From: Brachionus koreanus
Taxonomy: Eukaryota; Rotifera; Eurotatoria; Ploima; Brachionidae
Assembly (NCBI GenBank): GCA_016987375.1
Contig: PJRA01000555.1
Location: 250,126 to 290,008, forward strand
Direction of reading: 5' to 3'
DNA: 39,883 nucleotides
Shown piece after piece: positions 11,501 to 21,810 of this stretch. The notes below the pieces were generated by a model. The model ran no database searches. It saw only the letters and a list, made by a program, of their open reading frames with translations, and was not told the DNA's origin. Position 1 is the stretch's first letter. Every line of letters starts with the position of its first letter. The position numbers and the translations under genes are program-made.

Positions 11501-13776
11501 CAAATTGAAATTGAACGTTTACATCTTTACCACTAAGAGGTATATCTGAAGTTTTAATCATAAAAAAATAATCTGTTAAATGTTTTGTTTTTTCACTATT
11601 GAAAATGTTATTGAGGCTCAAAACAGCCGTGGATGAGTAGGAAGGCGGTCGATGTATTGAGAGCCACTGATCACATACAAAGCGCCATGTCTGCTTCTGT
11701 GAATAGCAGACTATTTCAACAAAGTCCACGTACCAACCGTCATGTACTGACTTTCCATTGTGCTTTAAAATAAAATTAATTAATTATTAATCAAAACTAG
11801 TAAAAGTGTTTCATAATTATTAAATAAGTAATATAACTAAAGTAAAATTTTTTATTAGATTATTTTGTCTAAACTTATAGAAATAAATTTTTGACAACAT
11901 GTCCACTTGAATTAAAAAAGGTAAATAAATGAAGTGTAGATAACTCTTTTGAGAAATGCACACTAAAATCTCAAACGAAACTAAAACTATTAGTTTTAGC
12001 ATTTTATTAAAATAAAAAAAAAATAGTTTTTTTTTTGTATGTAATAAATAAAATTATTTGTTTAAAGAATATTTAAATTAGTGAGCTTTAGAAATTGGAA
12101 ATTTAATTTTTTTGTATTTTGAATTTATCTCAAAAACAGCGATTATTTTGAATTGCTTGAGTTGAAAAAAAAATTTTTTTAAATTCTAAGCTTTTAAAAA
12201 AAAATGTGTAAAAAAAGTAAAAAAAAAATTTTTTGAAGAAAATATAGCTAGCTATTACATTTAGCAAATATTTATCGTTTACTAATCTTAATTTTAATTT
12301 AATAGAAAAATTAATGAAAATTTTTAAGATATTTATTATTTATTTATTCTACCTTAAGACTCGTGAAATAAGGAGCAATCTATTTTTGTTTTTTTTTTAG
12401 TTAAATTAAAATCGAGTCTTGATTGAAATTCATTAAACAGCATCAAATCTACACTCTTGAAAAATTGAGCCTATCATTGTATTGTTAACATCAATACCTT
12501 TGGGCCCATCTATCCGATTGTTAGTTAACAAATCCAGTGATATTTACCAAGATGTCCATGTATAACATCTTGCCCCGCATTAATAAAGCGGAAACTAGGG
12601 AGCTGTCGACCAATATGACCATTGGAGGGTCAATAATGACCGGGACCAGCCATGGACTATTATTTTTCCTAGGTACTAACATTTCTTCTACTGTGTTTTT
12701 TAAAAATTTCTTCTATAGCCATTTTTTTTTTCTTACAATGGGGACTGAAAAGAAGGTACAAAGCCGTTCGAGACAGTCCTATGGGTAAATCCCTCAAATT
12801 TATTTTATTAAATAAAAAAATAAAAAATCTATTTTTTCACTCGACTTATAAACTTCCTATAGTTTTTGAACTTTTGGGTCATTTAAATTTTTAGGAGTTT
12901 GAATTTGTCACTTAATGCAACCAACTTAATCAAGTCAGCCTTAGTGTTTTCTATCAAAAATTCAGTAAGCATGATATTTAGAGACAGAAAGACAGACATG
13001 TTGTCCTTCATCTTCAATTTGAATGAATGAGACATGGATAATTCACAAAACCTGTAAAAATCAATTGAATGTTGCTACAGTCAAACTAAAACAAGACTAA
13101 ATCAACAGCACCTTTAAATAATATTTGAGTAATATGCTGCAAAAAAAAAGCATAAACAAAAATTTATTAATTTAAAAAAAAAAAATAATATTTTTAAATA
13201 GTATTGTTGAGAAACTTAATTTGACCCGACTAACTCTTTAATTTTCAAGTCCTTATTTTTTCTAAATTTTCACTAGCTTTATTTCTACAATAAATATGTA
13301 TGTTTTTGTATGGGCTCAAATAAACTAATGGGCTTTATTTTTTTTATATTTACCCATATTTTGAGTTTTCTAAGTTCGCCAAGAATAGGGCCATTTAGCT
13401 CGATTTCGACAATGCTGTTAGTCGGAAATTTTATTCCGTTTGAATTTTTAGGCTTCAATTCGGTTTGTTCCCATGTGCCAGCAGTTCCAAACAGCTTGAA
13501 CATCACAGTTGCATTGGTGCCTGAATTCAAGCCTGATCCTGTTTTGACTAAAAATTTATATTTTGTCTTCAATTCCAAATCATGTAAATTTTTTTCGTAT
13601 TTTTTTATTAGCTGAACCGGATTCAGGTATGGCCGAAGATAGCGTCTTTTGTCGATTGGCACAGGCTCGGTTTTTGTGTGCTCGTGAGCGCCGATCGAAC
13701 AAAGATAGCAATAAGAAAATCGCTTGCCTCCATCATGAACATGCTTTTGGTCTTCGGTCACTTCTTTTTCTGCCAT
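8505..13776 (-). CDS. Three-PLAT-domain protein (LOXHD1-like)
   Basis: Five exons in consistent phase: 13776-13354, 11762-11183, 11129-10960, 9379-9293, 9239-8505, giving 664 residues. I start at the first ATG, MAEKEVTED; an in-frame TTG lies slightly upstream. A short Cys/His cluster (YCYLCSIGAHEH, residues 22-33) may bind metal. PLAT/LH2 domain 1 spans about 71-191 (YKFLVKTGSGLNSGTNATV, LRKLKIWHNG, GWYVDFVEI, FVCDQWLS). Domain 2 spans about 202-320 and is divergent (FKVDKWLEKNN). Domain 3 starts at about 337 (YHISVKTGNLKNAGTDSRVY, FERGQID, IRIGHDNSGRSPQWYLD) and is interrupted by an insertion of roughly 190 Ser/Lys-rich residues before its closing VFECNKWLD. PLAT domains bind lipids or membrane proteins, and LOXHD1 proteins act in ciliated or hair cells; function here is inferred. 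The introns contain retroelement debris. Confidence 0.75.
9975..10700 (+). mobile_element. Gag-like LTR retroelement remnant in a PLAT-gene intron
   Basis: Antisense to the host gene. Across several frames it reads WAGLESKNEETLDEAIRHVRVF, close to Ty3/gypsy Gag patterns. About 100 bp further on comes a broken zinc knuckle (ICFRCKKPSHKR) that lacks its last cysteine. An open stretch at 9980-10198 may be the N-terminal part. Frameshifts and stops show it is inactive. Confidence 0.45.
12420..12800 (-). mobile_element. Possible gypsy-type RT remnant in a PLAT-gene intron
   Basis: The region is visibly less AT-biased than the rest of the intron. In shifting frames on the minus strand it reads an AIEEIFKKH stretch followed by SPWLVPVIID-like residues, reminiscent of the start of a Ty3/gypsy RT. 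The match is weak and heavily frameshifted. The rest of the intron (11763-13353) is AT-rich with no exon seen. Confidence 0.25.
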
Positions 13777-14165
13777 TGACCATTTTGACAAACCTTTTTA
13801 AATAAATTTAATTATAAATTTAATTTTTCTAAAATAAAAGCCTCAAATTTAATACTAGGATTTAATTTGAATTCTCTAAAGTTATCTATATTTTCAGTAT
13901 ATTTTTCATTCATTTCAGCTTTATGCTAGTTGGATGTTGTCTCTAATTTTTTAAACAAAAAAAAAACTAGGACTTGCTATTAAAATTTGTCTATTTAATA
14001 TTCGAGTGCAGTATTTATTCTTATTTAAGTTATATATCTGCTTTACCTTAGCAAAATTTTCAATAAGTATATCGGTTGACAACAAATATGAAAATTTTTT
14101 GAGTAATAATTTTTGTATAGCAACTAATTTTTTAAAATAATTGAAAACAAATTTGGATTTGACGC
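13777..14165. other. Upstream region of the PLAT gene
   Basis: AT-rich DNA with no frame or RNA gene seen. It presumably holds the PLAT-gene promoter, though I could not single out a TATA element. Confidence 0.35.
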
Positions 14166-14174
14166 ATACTTACC

Positions 14175-14335
14175 AGTCAAAAGGTGTTCAAAATAACTAC
14201 TTTTTGTGAGAAAGTTAGAACACACACTCTTTTCATACAGAATGTCACAAAAATAATTTCATTAATCAACTAGACGTTGTTGAAAAAGCCTTGTTTGCAG
14301 ATGACTTTTCACTGTGAGTCATATCAAAATATAAG
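14175..14335 (+). mobile_element. Short LINE RT fragment with FADD motif
   Basis: The plus strand reads VEKALFADDFSL followed by a TGA where Trp is usual in this motif. A HQG-like stretch lies shortly upstream in another frame. Only the region around the RT active site is recognisable. Confidence 0.4.
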
Positions 14336-14699
14336 TTTAATTTAAGTTTAGTTTAATTTTCTTTAAGAGTGGACAAGATCTTTCCCAATTTTTTTCAAAA
14401 TTAAAAATCAGACTGATCCTAGCTTGTGTATAAATGTAAGAACATTTTCTTGGTAGACTAAAAAATGTGTTATCACAAATCAATTTTGAAATATTGAACG
14501 AGTTATTTATCACTTCCTATTTAAATTTTTAAATGGTTTATTAAAAGTGGACTTTTATACATGATTATAACTTTTTTTGAGATTACTGAGTTTAATTTTA
14601 GTTCTCAATAAAAATTAAAAAAAAAACACAAAAATTTAGAAAAAAATAACTTTTTTGCTAATGTGGCACTAATTGTTTTATTCTTTTACACATTTATTC

Positions 14700-15160
14700 G
14701 GACAAGCCCAGTAACGTCTTTTCCTAATTTGTACGCCGCATTGTTCACATCATTTTGTTTCTTTGTCACTTATCTCTTGATTTTTTAACTCGATTCTTGC
14801 TCTTTTTTGAACAGATTTCTCTTGTTTTACTACTAGACATAAACTTTGCCACTTGTTTTACCAGTTTTTGTTTCGAAATAAATTGTTTTTTTGCACCCTT
14901 TTTTGCGAAAATGGCAATTGAAAACGTGTTTATCACTGTCGGCAAGTCGGCTAGATACATGAAAATTCCAAATAATGTAATCAAATTGGAAGTTTTTAAT
15001 TGATCTTTTAAACTCTTCCGATGATTCTAATTCTCGAAGATATTCAAAAGTTTTAGCAGTACTTCTTTTATTTTTTGGTAATGCTTCAGCGTCATCGGTT
15101 GTATCATCAAATTGATTTTCAAGAATGCTCGCAGAATTTGACTTTTTAAAATCTTACATA
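14700..15160 (-). pseudogene. Broken zinc-finger-like (transposase-related?) coding remnant
   Basis: One minus-strand frame is open for about 105 residues (roughly 15160-14843), with protein-like composition: ELESSEEFKRSIKNFQFDY, then VFNCHFRKKGCKKTIYFETK. The paired Cys and aromatic pattern recalls the FLYWCH/BED zinc fingers often found in DNA-transposon proteins. After a stop or frameshift, another frame gives CEQCGVQIRKRRYWACPNKC, a second Cys-rich module, interrupted by TGA. No start codon is visible. I do not recognise the family; it may be an exon, but the stops favour a pseudogene. Confidence 0.35.
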
Positions 15161-15164
15161 CATT

Positions 15165-16244
15165 TTCACATTTCAAAAATATTTTTCGACTATGTGTAAT
15201 TTTGTGTGAAATTACAGTACAAAAAAGAAAAAAACGATATAATTTATTGGTTCATTTTTATGTAAAAAACATATTAGTAAAAGAAACTTAAAAAAAATAT
15301 CATTTTTTTCGGTAATTTTTGTAATAAAATTTCATGCAGAAATGTTTTTGAAAAAGAGCAAAATTGTTACAGATTAAAGAGATAAAAATTTCTAGATATA
15401 TAATCAAAACTCAAGATGGGAAACAGCTTTTTTTCTTATTAAATTTGGGCGGATAAGCGAGAATTTGGTTTCTCGCTTCATCTCATCAAGTTGTTTGATA
15501 AAAAAATTTTTCGATTTAAGTTCAATTTTAAAGAACTTTTTCTTATTCCACCTTGACGGAGAAAAAATGTCCTGATGGTCATGTTTTACATTAATGTAAA
15601 AAATGTTGAAGACTTTTTGTAAAAGCTTATTTAATGCATGAAAACACTTATCAAAACACTTAAAATTTTTAATAAATTAGCTATATCAATTTTAATTTAT
15701 TTTATTTTTTGATATTTGATTTGAACTATTTAATTGTACCTTCTAGATCAATAGACAAAATTGCATTACTAAGTTAAATTCTTGCACTGTTTATTCAGCA
15801 TAATGCAATTATAAAATTAGAAGAAAAAGCTCATTTTACAAAAATTTAACTTAACTACGTGTCATTTCACTTCGACTACATGATGTAAAAATTTCATAAT
15901 TATAATAAAACCTTTAAAAAAAAATATCCAAAATAGAAAATAAATAAAAATAATTTAAAAAAAAATTAATAGATTGACAGTTTAAACATCGAATGCGCCG
16001 TCGTCCCCAAGCCAACTCGAATCCCATAGAAAATTCGAGTAATTAGCTTTCTCACAAATGAACTAACAGTCGAAATTACTTATAATCTTTTCTAAGCAAG
16101 ATAATTTATTTGCTGACTCAACTTTTGCTTCCAATTCGACCAATTTAATCTCATTTAGCTCACAGCTTAACCAAGACACAGAATCAAGTGAGCAATTTTG
16201 CGCAGTTATTCTGAACTAAATGTCTAATATCTTGTTTTTTTCAG
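15165..16244. other. AT-rich intergenic DNA and probable syntaxin-5 5' UTR
   Basis: No gene to about 15970. From about 15990 to 16235 the composition is more balanced, and it ends in an intron-like TTTTTTTCAG just before the syntaxin-5 start codon. This suggests a 5' untranslated exon followed by a short intron. Confidence 0.4.
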
Positions 16245-16246
16245 CC

Positions 16247-19200
16247 ATGCCAATAGCAACGGTGTCATCTTGTCGCGACAGAACCAGCGAATTTCACAAC
16301 ACTATTCGCTCTTTTCAGAGTCGCATGACCAACAATAGACCAGCTCCGGCCGCTTCCAATAAAATGAGGGACCGAGACACCATAAATCTTAAACAACAAT
16401 TCATGCTCATGGCCAAGTATCTGTCACTTTTTTTTCAAATTAAATTATTTTTGTAGCTTATTTTTATTTATTAAGAAAAATTGGCAAAGAATTGACCACT
16501 ACTTGCATTAGACTTGAAAAGCTTACTGATTGTAAGTTAAAAAATTGATTTTTTTTTTTAGTTTATAAAATTTTTAAAAATAAAGTGACAAAAAAACAGT
16601 CGTTGTTCGACGACAAACCTAAAGAAATACAAGATTTGACTTGTTTAATCAAAGAAGACTTGAACAATTTAAATAGTGCAATAAATAGATTGCAAGAGGT
16701 TTGTGTTTTTGTGTAATTTGTTTTTTTTTTTTTTAAAAAACAATATGGCTTTATTATCAATTTAAAAAATTTATTTTTTAAACTTTCTATGGTCTGAAAG
16801 GGGTCATTAAAATGTACATTAATGAACAATTTGTGTTAAGAATAACATAAGGTATTGGGTCCTAAGTTTATCTAATTTCTTTTTTCACAATCCATACATC
16901 CATTTTTGATCTAAAAATATTCATCTTTTTTGCGCTAACCACCTCTTCCGGTAGTCGATTCCATATATTTTCAGCTCGTTTTGTGATCTTTTTTAAGGTA
17001 AATGCATCAGGAGCTTATGGAGAATTCTATATGAAGTCTAACCATTGAAGTGTACAGAAGTTTAATGTTGTTAATACTTAGCCATAAAATATTTAACTTG
17101 TGCGCTCCATTTGAGGTCATTTTTGGCTCAATTTTGTAATCATCTAACCAAAATGGACAACCTTAAATTTCTCGACTTTAAGCTGAGCTGACCAGACCAC
17201 TTACATATGTTATCAATTTCAAGTTGTAATTTATAGTTCGAGAAGAATGTCTAATAATTGTTATAATCTTATTATCTTCAGCTTACACTTTCGAGTTGTT
17301 GTGTATACTCTCAAGTAAATCATTTAAATAGATAATGAATAAATTGGGCAAAATGAAAATAATTTTAGATTTTTAAATTTTCAAATTTTTAGATTTTTTC
17401 TGCAATTTCTCAGAAAATTAAAAAAACTCTCTCAAATTATTTGGTAAACAAAAAAAAATTAAAAAATTTTTTAAATATTGCACAATAAATCTAAAAATAT
17501 AAGAATGTATAAATGTAAAATTATTTTCATTTTGCCATAAAATGGAACCAAGAACAGAACCTTGTGACTTCAGTCCAGTCTCATTTTGCTTCAAGCACGA
17601 CTTGTTGGAAATGAACTTATCCAGTTTATTAAACGTTCACTCAAACCATAAAACTTGAGTTTAAATAGACTAGCTTTGGATGTGAAACATAACCTTGTCA
17701 ATAGCTTTTGCGAAATCGGTATGCACTACATCCACAGGAAAGTCATTTGATAAAACATGTGTTCTGAGACTCAAGTAAATTTGTACTACAGCATTTTTGT
17801 ATAGGAAAGCCGTGCTGAGCTTTCACAATAAGCCTATTTTCCAAAAAAAAGCATTACCTCTTTTACTAGACCTTCAAAGACTTTAAATATGATACTTTAC
17901 AGTTATTCTAGTATCCAATAACTAGTTTATGATCTACTTCACTAATATTTAATAATTGATCCTTTCCTATTTTCTTAGTTAGTTCTAATAAAATATATTA
18001 AACATCATATTCTTTCCTTAACATAATGTCCGGACCCATACTCTTATTTGGGTTCTAATTTTCTAACTTGTTGATTATTTGATTGATTCTTAACATCTGA
18101 TCTGTATCGGGCTCACATACTTTATGGATATATTCAAGTCATTTGAATTTTTTTTCTAAAAAAAAAATTCTATTAAATGCTTATTATTTAAATTAAAAGT
18201 TTTAAAATTTAATAGAGATAAAATTTATTCAGGTATATAGATTGTAATGTCGCACTTTAACTGTCATTACAATAGTCAATTTTTTAAATGTAAAAAATAA
18301 TGTGAAAAAACATTAATCTAGAGGATTTTTTTAACACTAGAATCACCAAACGAGTCAAAATGACTCGTTTGAAAAAATTTTAAGCCCTCGTATCTTTTGA
18401 ATAGATTTTTCAAATAAATATGTCTTTTTTGAATTATGTAGATTTTAAAATATTCTTTAAAAAGTGATATTTCTTTATAAAATTAATATAATTTTTTTAT
18501 AAAATATTTTTGAATTAAAAAAACATGAAAAAATGCTTGGTGCTTCTAGTGTTAAGTAGTTTACTAGAAATTTCAATGTGCTGTTGAGAATCAAAGTCTG
18601 CTAAATCATCATTCCATATTTGATGGTCATATGAGGCGATAGAAAGTCTTGTCTTAGAGAGTCATTGCTAAATTTTGTCACATACATAATTCCGCCTCTG
18701 ATTTTTAAATATAAACTTTATTTATATGCCATGTCGTACTTGTCAAGTGCCATGAGTTATTTTTTGTCTGCTATCTTACATTTGGCAATCACTTTAAGAT
18801 TCACTAGTATTATTAAAAAAAAAAAATCAAATAAATTTTATTCTTTTAAAACTTAACTTAAATTTTAAAATTTCAAATTTGAAATAAATTTTTTTTTACT
18901 AAAAAAAAGTTTGTTAGAATAAATCAAAATCAAGATGGAAAAAATATGCAAAAACACTCAAACAATGTTGTTTACTCTCTTCAGTCAAAACTAGTGAATG
19001 TATCATCTAACTTCAAGCACGTTCTTGAAGTCGGAACCGAGAATCTAAAGCAGCAAAATGAGCGAGGCGAAAAGTATTTTTCCAAAAATTCATTCAACTC
19101 GGCCAACTTGTTTACTCCGCCCAAACTGCCCGGTAACACAATGGGCAAATCAGTTTTGCTACCAGATGACGAAAAAACAAAATCCGACGGACAAGACACA

Positions 19201-19545
19201 AGACTAAATATGGACATGATGCAAAAGCAGCAATTTCAAAAAAATCTGATCATAAACCAAGAAGAAACGTTTCTGAGAGAACGAGCCAATGCAATGCAAA
19301 CAGTGGAGCAAACAATAATCGAACTGGGCTCTATGTTTCAACAATTGGCCAACATAGTCAAAGAACAGGACGAGTCAATTCAACGCATAGGCACCAATAT
19401 TCAAGATGTCGACTTGAATGTCAGTGCTGCCCATAGTGAGCTGTTAAAATATTTTCAATCAGTCACATCCAATCGGTGGCTAATGATAAAAATATTCTTT
19501 GTTCTAATTGTATTTTTTGTAGTGTTTATTGTAGTAATGACATAA
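16247..19545 (+). CDS. STX5: Syntaxin-5 (Golgi Qa-SNARE)
   Basis: Qa-SNARE of ER-Golgi and intra-Golgi vesicle fusion. Four exons: 16247-16416, 16476-16531, 16562-16702, 18935-19545; phases agree and give 325 residues, as expected for the family. The N-terminus has the syntaxin-5 signature SCRDRTSEF. Then come LEKLTDFYKIF, KKQSLFDDKPKEIQDLTCLI and VVYSLQSKLVNVSSNFKHVLE of the Habc region. The SNARE motif runs from RERANAMQTVEQTIIELGS through MFQQLANIVKEQDESIQRIG, with its zero-layer glutamine, and LLKYFQSVTSNRW precedes the C-terminal membrane anchor (IKIFFVLIVFFVVFIVVM). The donor of exon 3 could be 16698 instead of 16702, but only 16702 keeps frame with exon 4. An AATAAA lies at 19573-19578. 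Intron 3 is 2.2 kb and full of transposon remnants. Confidence 0.95.
16830..18140 (-). mobile_element. CR1-like LINE remnant in syntaxin-5 intron 3
   Basis: Antisense to syntaxin-5. Read 5' to 3' on the minus strand, decayed RT pieces appear in order: NKSMGPD, KAQHGF followed by TNLLE, FAKAIDKV, then SQGSVLGSIL, FIIYLNDLLES, and finally AENIWNRLPEEVVSAKKMNIF with FRSKMDVW, typical of the C-terminus of CR1/L2-type elements. Stops and frameshifts are frequent. A MITE interrupts it between the SVLGSIL and IIYLNDL motifs. Confidence 0.75.
17344..17538. mobile_element. MITE nested in the LINE remnant
   Basis: About 195 bp bounded by a perfect 21-bp terminal inverted repeat, 17347-17367 against 17516-17536; the left arm starts GGCAAAATGAAAATAATTTT. 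The interior is AT-rich and non-coding. It splits the LINE reading between SVLGSIL and IIYLNDL, and removing it rejoins the motif spacing. A short AT-rich target duplication (TA, TTA or TTTA) is likely but ambiguous. The superfamily is not assigned. Confidence 0.7.
18331..18555. mobile_element. piggyBac-like MITE with TTAA target duplication
   Basis: The left end reads TTAACACTAGAATCACCAA, and the right end is its inverse, TTGGTGCTTCTAGTGTTAA, with one mismatch. TTAA (18331-18334 and 18552-18555) flanks both ends, as expected for piggyBac target duplications. Inside the left end lies a small palindrome, ACGAGTCAAAATGACTCGT. There is no coding capacity, so it would depend on a transposase elsewhere. 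Confidence 0.75.
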
Positions 19546-19780
19546 ACTCTAAATGGGGTTTTATCGAAATACAATAAACTCTTGGGTCATTTAATGTAAA
19601 ACATTTTTTATTATCATATATATTTTTCTAAAAATTTTTCCCCAGGCTTAATTGCTGGCGTTTTAAAATAAAAATTTTTTGCTTAAATAAATTTTTTTCT
19701 TATTAACTTTAAAGAGGTTTTATAGCCTATGTTTTTTTTTTAAGTTTCAATAGTTGCTGCATTTTGTGGATAGTCTAGAA

Positions 19781-20975
19781 ATGTCGGATAGGTTGAGAAA
19801 AATTTTCTATGTCTTGAGCACAGGTGGCGCCTTTGTTGGCGCTCTGGCAGTGACCAGAAGTTACATGAGTGGAGACAAGTACGCCGGAAAAGAGGAGCTG
19901 TATGGCAAAACTGTTTTGATCACTGGCGCCAACCGAGGCATTGGCAAGGAAACGGCCAAAAATTTGGCCAAACGAGGCGCAAGGGTTATACTTGCGTGCA
20001 AAGACATGGAAAAGTGTCAAAAAACCAAACTTGAGATTACTAATGAGACTTTTAACAAAAATGTTGAATGTAGACTGTGCGATTTGGCATCGCTAGAATC
20101 AATCAAAAGCTTTGCTGATCAAATTAAAAAGGGTATTATTTTGCTTGTTTTTTAGTATAGTATTGTGGTTTCAAATGCACAAAATCTGACAACAGATTAT
20201 TAGATTAGTTTTTGTCTATTTTTGCTTTAAAAATATCGCCAGATTGAGCTTCCACTGCATCCACTTCCAACTTTAATTAGAAAATTAAAAAGAAAATTAA
20301 ATTGAATTTTATTGAGGAAAAAATTATCCGAAAAAAAGTTATTCTGAAGGAACTGAAGTAGCTGGGATGCAGAAAATTGATTTTTAAAAAGTTTATCTCT
20401 TCATATTCCTAAAATAAAATGGTTCTATATTTTTTAATTTTAATCTAATTAAAGAAGAAAAATTTCTACACGTTCTGATAAACAATGCGGGTGTGATGTG
20501 GTGTCCAAAAAGTTATACCAAAGAGGGTTTCGAAAGACACTTGGGAGTAAATCATCTAGGACATTTTTATTTGACTAATTTGTTAATACCAAAATTGATC
20601 GAGTCCGCACCTAGTCGAGTGATTGTATTGACATGCAAAGACTATGTAAAAGGCAGTATACATTTTGATGATCTTAATTCGTCTAAAAATTACAACGAAG
20701 CTGAAGCCTATAACCAAAGCAAATTGGCTAATGTACTTTTTACACGTGAATTGGCACAGAAATTAAAAGATTCGGGAGTGAGCGTGAATTGTGTCGATCC
20801 GGGATACTCATACACTGATTTAATGAGGAATGCATCAGTCTACAGATCTCCATATTCTCCGGTTAGCCTTTTTTTTAAAGTCTTTTTGAAAACAGCTGAA
20901 ATGGGCGCTCAATCGGTCATTTATGCTGCAGTTTCTGAAAAATATCAAACTCAAAGCGGAAAACTAATAAAGTAG
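19781..20975 (+). CDS. Short-chain dehydrogenase/reductase, retinol dehydrogenase 11-14-like
   Basis: Two exons, 19781-20132 and 20455-20975, in consistent phase give 290 residues. The 322-bp intron between them holds nothing recognisable. The N-terminus has a hydrophobic anchor (FYVLSTGGAFVGALAV) as in membrane-bound retinol dehydrogenases. The Rossmann motif is TGANRGIG, then LCDLASLESI, LINNAGVM, the catalytic AYNQSKLANVLF (Tyr-x-x-x-Lys) and NCVDPGYSYTDL. The usual SS before the active site (NVSSxAH) is replaced by Thr-Cys in VIVLTCKDYVKG, so the catalytic serine appears missing. The substrate, probably retinoid or lipid aldehyde/alcohol with NADP(H), is inferred from the family only. An inverted copy of the 3' end lies at 33968-34274. 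Confidence 0.88.
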
Positions 20976-21334
20976 ATTTGTTAGAAATAAAATGACAAAA
21001 AATAATGTTACATTTTTATAATCTTAAAAGAGATTTTACTGAAATTGAACCCACAGAAGCAGTCTTAGATGTACAAGATTCAAAAAGATTGTGGTTAGTA
21101 AGCAAAAAATGGACACGATTACCATAAATGTTTAATTATTTTAAATAATTGATAAGTTTAAATAAAAAATATTTTTATATTTTCAATTGAACTTGTTATT
21201 ATTGAAAATTAACTCACTGCGTAAATAGAGTATCTATATTCATCAAGAAAAATTGAATTTAACTAAAAAACATGTTTTGCTTTTAATCATTAAATCATAA
21301 TTAGTTTAACAAATTGAGAATGGTAAATAATTAA
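20667..21334 (+). repeat. Inverted duplication arm A (SDR 3' end and spacer)
   Basis: This segment reappears as its reverse complement at 33611-34274 with only scattered differences. It covers the last 103 or so codons of the SDR gene and the following spacer. Confidence 0.85.
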
Positions 21335-21451
21335 GGAAATGCACTTATGTAAGTAGTTTTGCAATTATTATGAACGAATTAGGTTTAAAAAAAATGGGAA
21401 TTATGTAATTGATATTTTTCATCAATTTGCTTTATTATTTAGGAGATGATT
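20976..21451. other. Spacer between SDR gene and histone relic
   Basis: AT-rich spacer that matters as a duplication marker. Up to about 21334 it is repeated in inverse orientation at 33611-33967; from 21336 on it is repeated in inverse orientation at about 28803-28907. Confidence 0.7.
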
Positions 21452-21467
21452 GGCCTTGAAAAAGGCC
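21452..21467 (-). terminator. Histone 3' stem-loop of the H2B relic
   Basis: The minus strand reads GGCCTTTTTCAAGGCC. TTTGCTTT lies at 21426-21433, exactly 18 nt downstream on the minus strand. The 3' processing signals survive although the gene is truncated. Confidence 0.9.
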
Positions 21468-21504
21468 GGGGGTTTTTTTGAATGTACAATAATTACAAAT
21501 GAAC

Positions 21505-21681
21505 CTATTTAGAACTAGTGTATTTGGTGACTGCTTTTGTACCCTCACTAACAGCATGCTTAGCTAATTCACCAGGCAACAAAAGACGAACACTTGTTTG
21601 AATTTCACGACTAGAAATAGTCGAACGACCATTGTGGGTCGATAACTTAGAAGCTTCAGAAGCTATTCTCTCAAATATGTA
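21505..21681 (-). pseudogene. Truncated histone H2B (3' half only)
   Basis: Encodes the H2B C-terminal half from [20 protein letters not shown] to KYTSSK and its stop. Upstream of Ile the frame runs into unrelated residues, because the sequence is joined directly to the tail of an H2A gene in the opposite orientation. It lacks the N-terminal tail, helix alpha-1 and a promoter. The remaining coding part is uninterrupted, so the loss is recent. Confidence 0.9.
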
Positions 21682-21687
21682 ATATGT

Positions 21688-21762
21688 GGTGTTTTGCCAA
21701 ATATTCAATCTATTTTGTTGCCAAAGAAAGCCGAAGAAGGTCCAGCTTCAAAATCAGAATAA
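21688..21762 (+). pseudogene. Truncated histone H2A (last 24 codons)
   Basis: Encodes [20 protein letters not shown] followed by SKSE and stop, an exact H2A C-terminus on the plus strand. Together with the H2B relic, it is what remains of a divergent H2A/H2B pair after about 0.92 kb (by comparison with pair 2) was deleted. The junction at 21682-21687 shows short overlapping ATATGT-type microhomology. Confidence 0.9.
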
Positions 21763-21794
21763 ATTCATCAATTAATTTACTAAAATAACTCCCC

Positions 21795-21810
21795 GGCCTT
21801 TTTAAAGGCC
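21795..21810 (+). terminator. Histone 3' stem-loop of the H2A relic
   Basis: GGCCTTTTTAAAGGCC preceded by CCCC; AAAGCAAA lies at 21829-21836, exactly 18 nt downstream. Confidence 0.9.
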
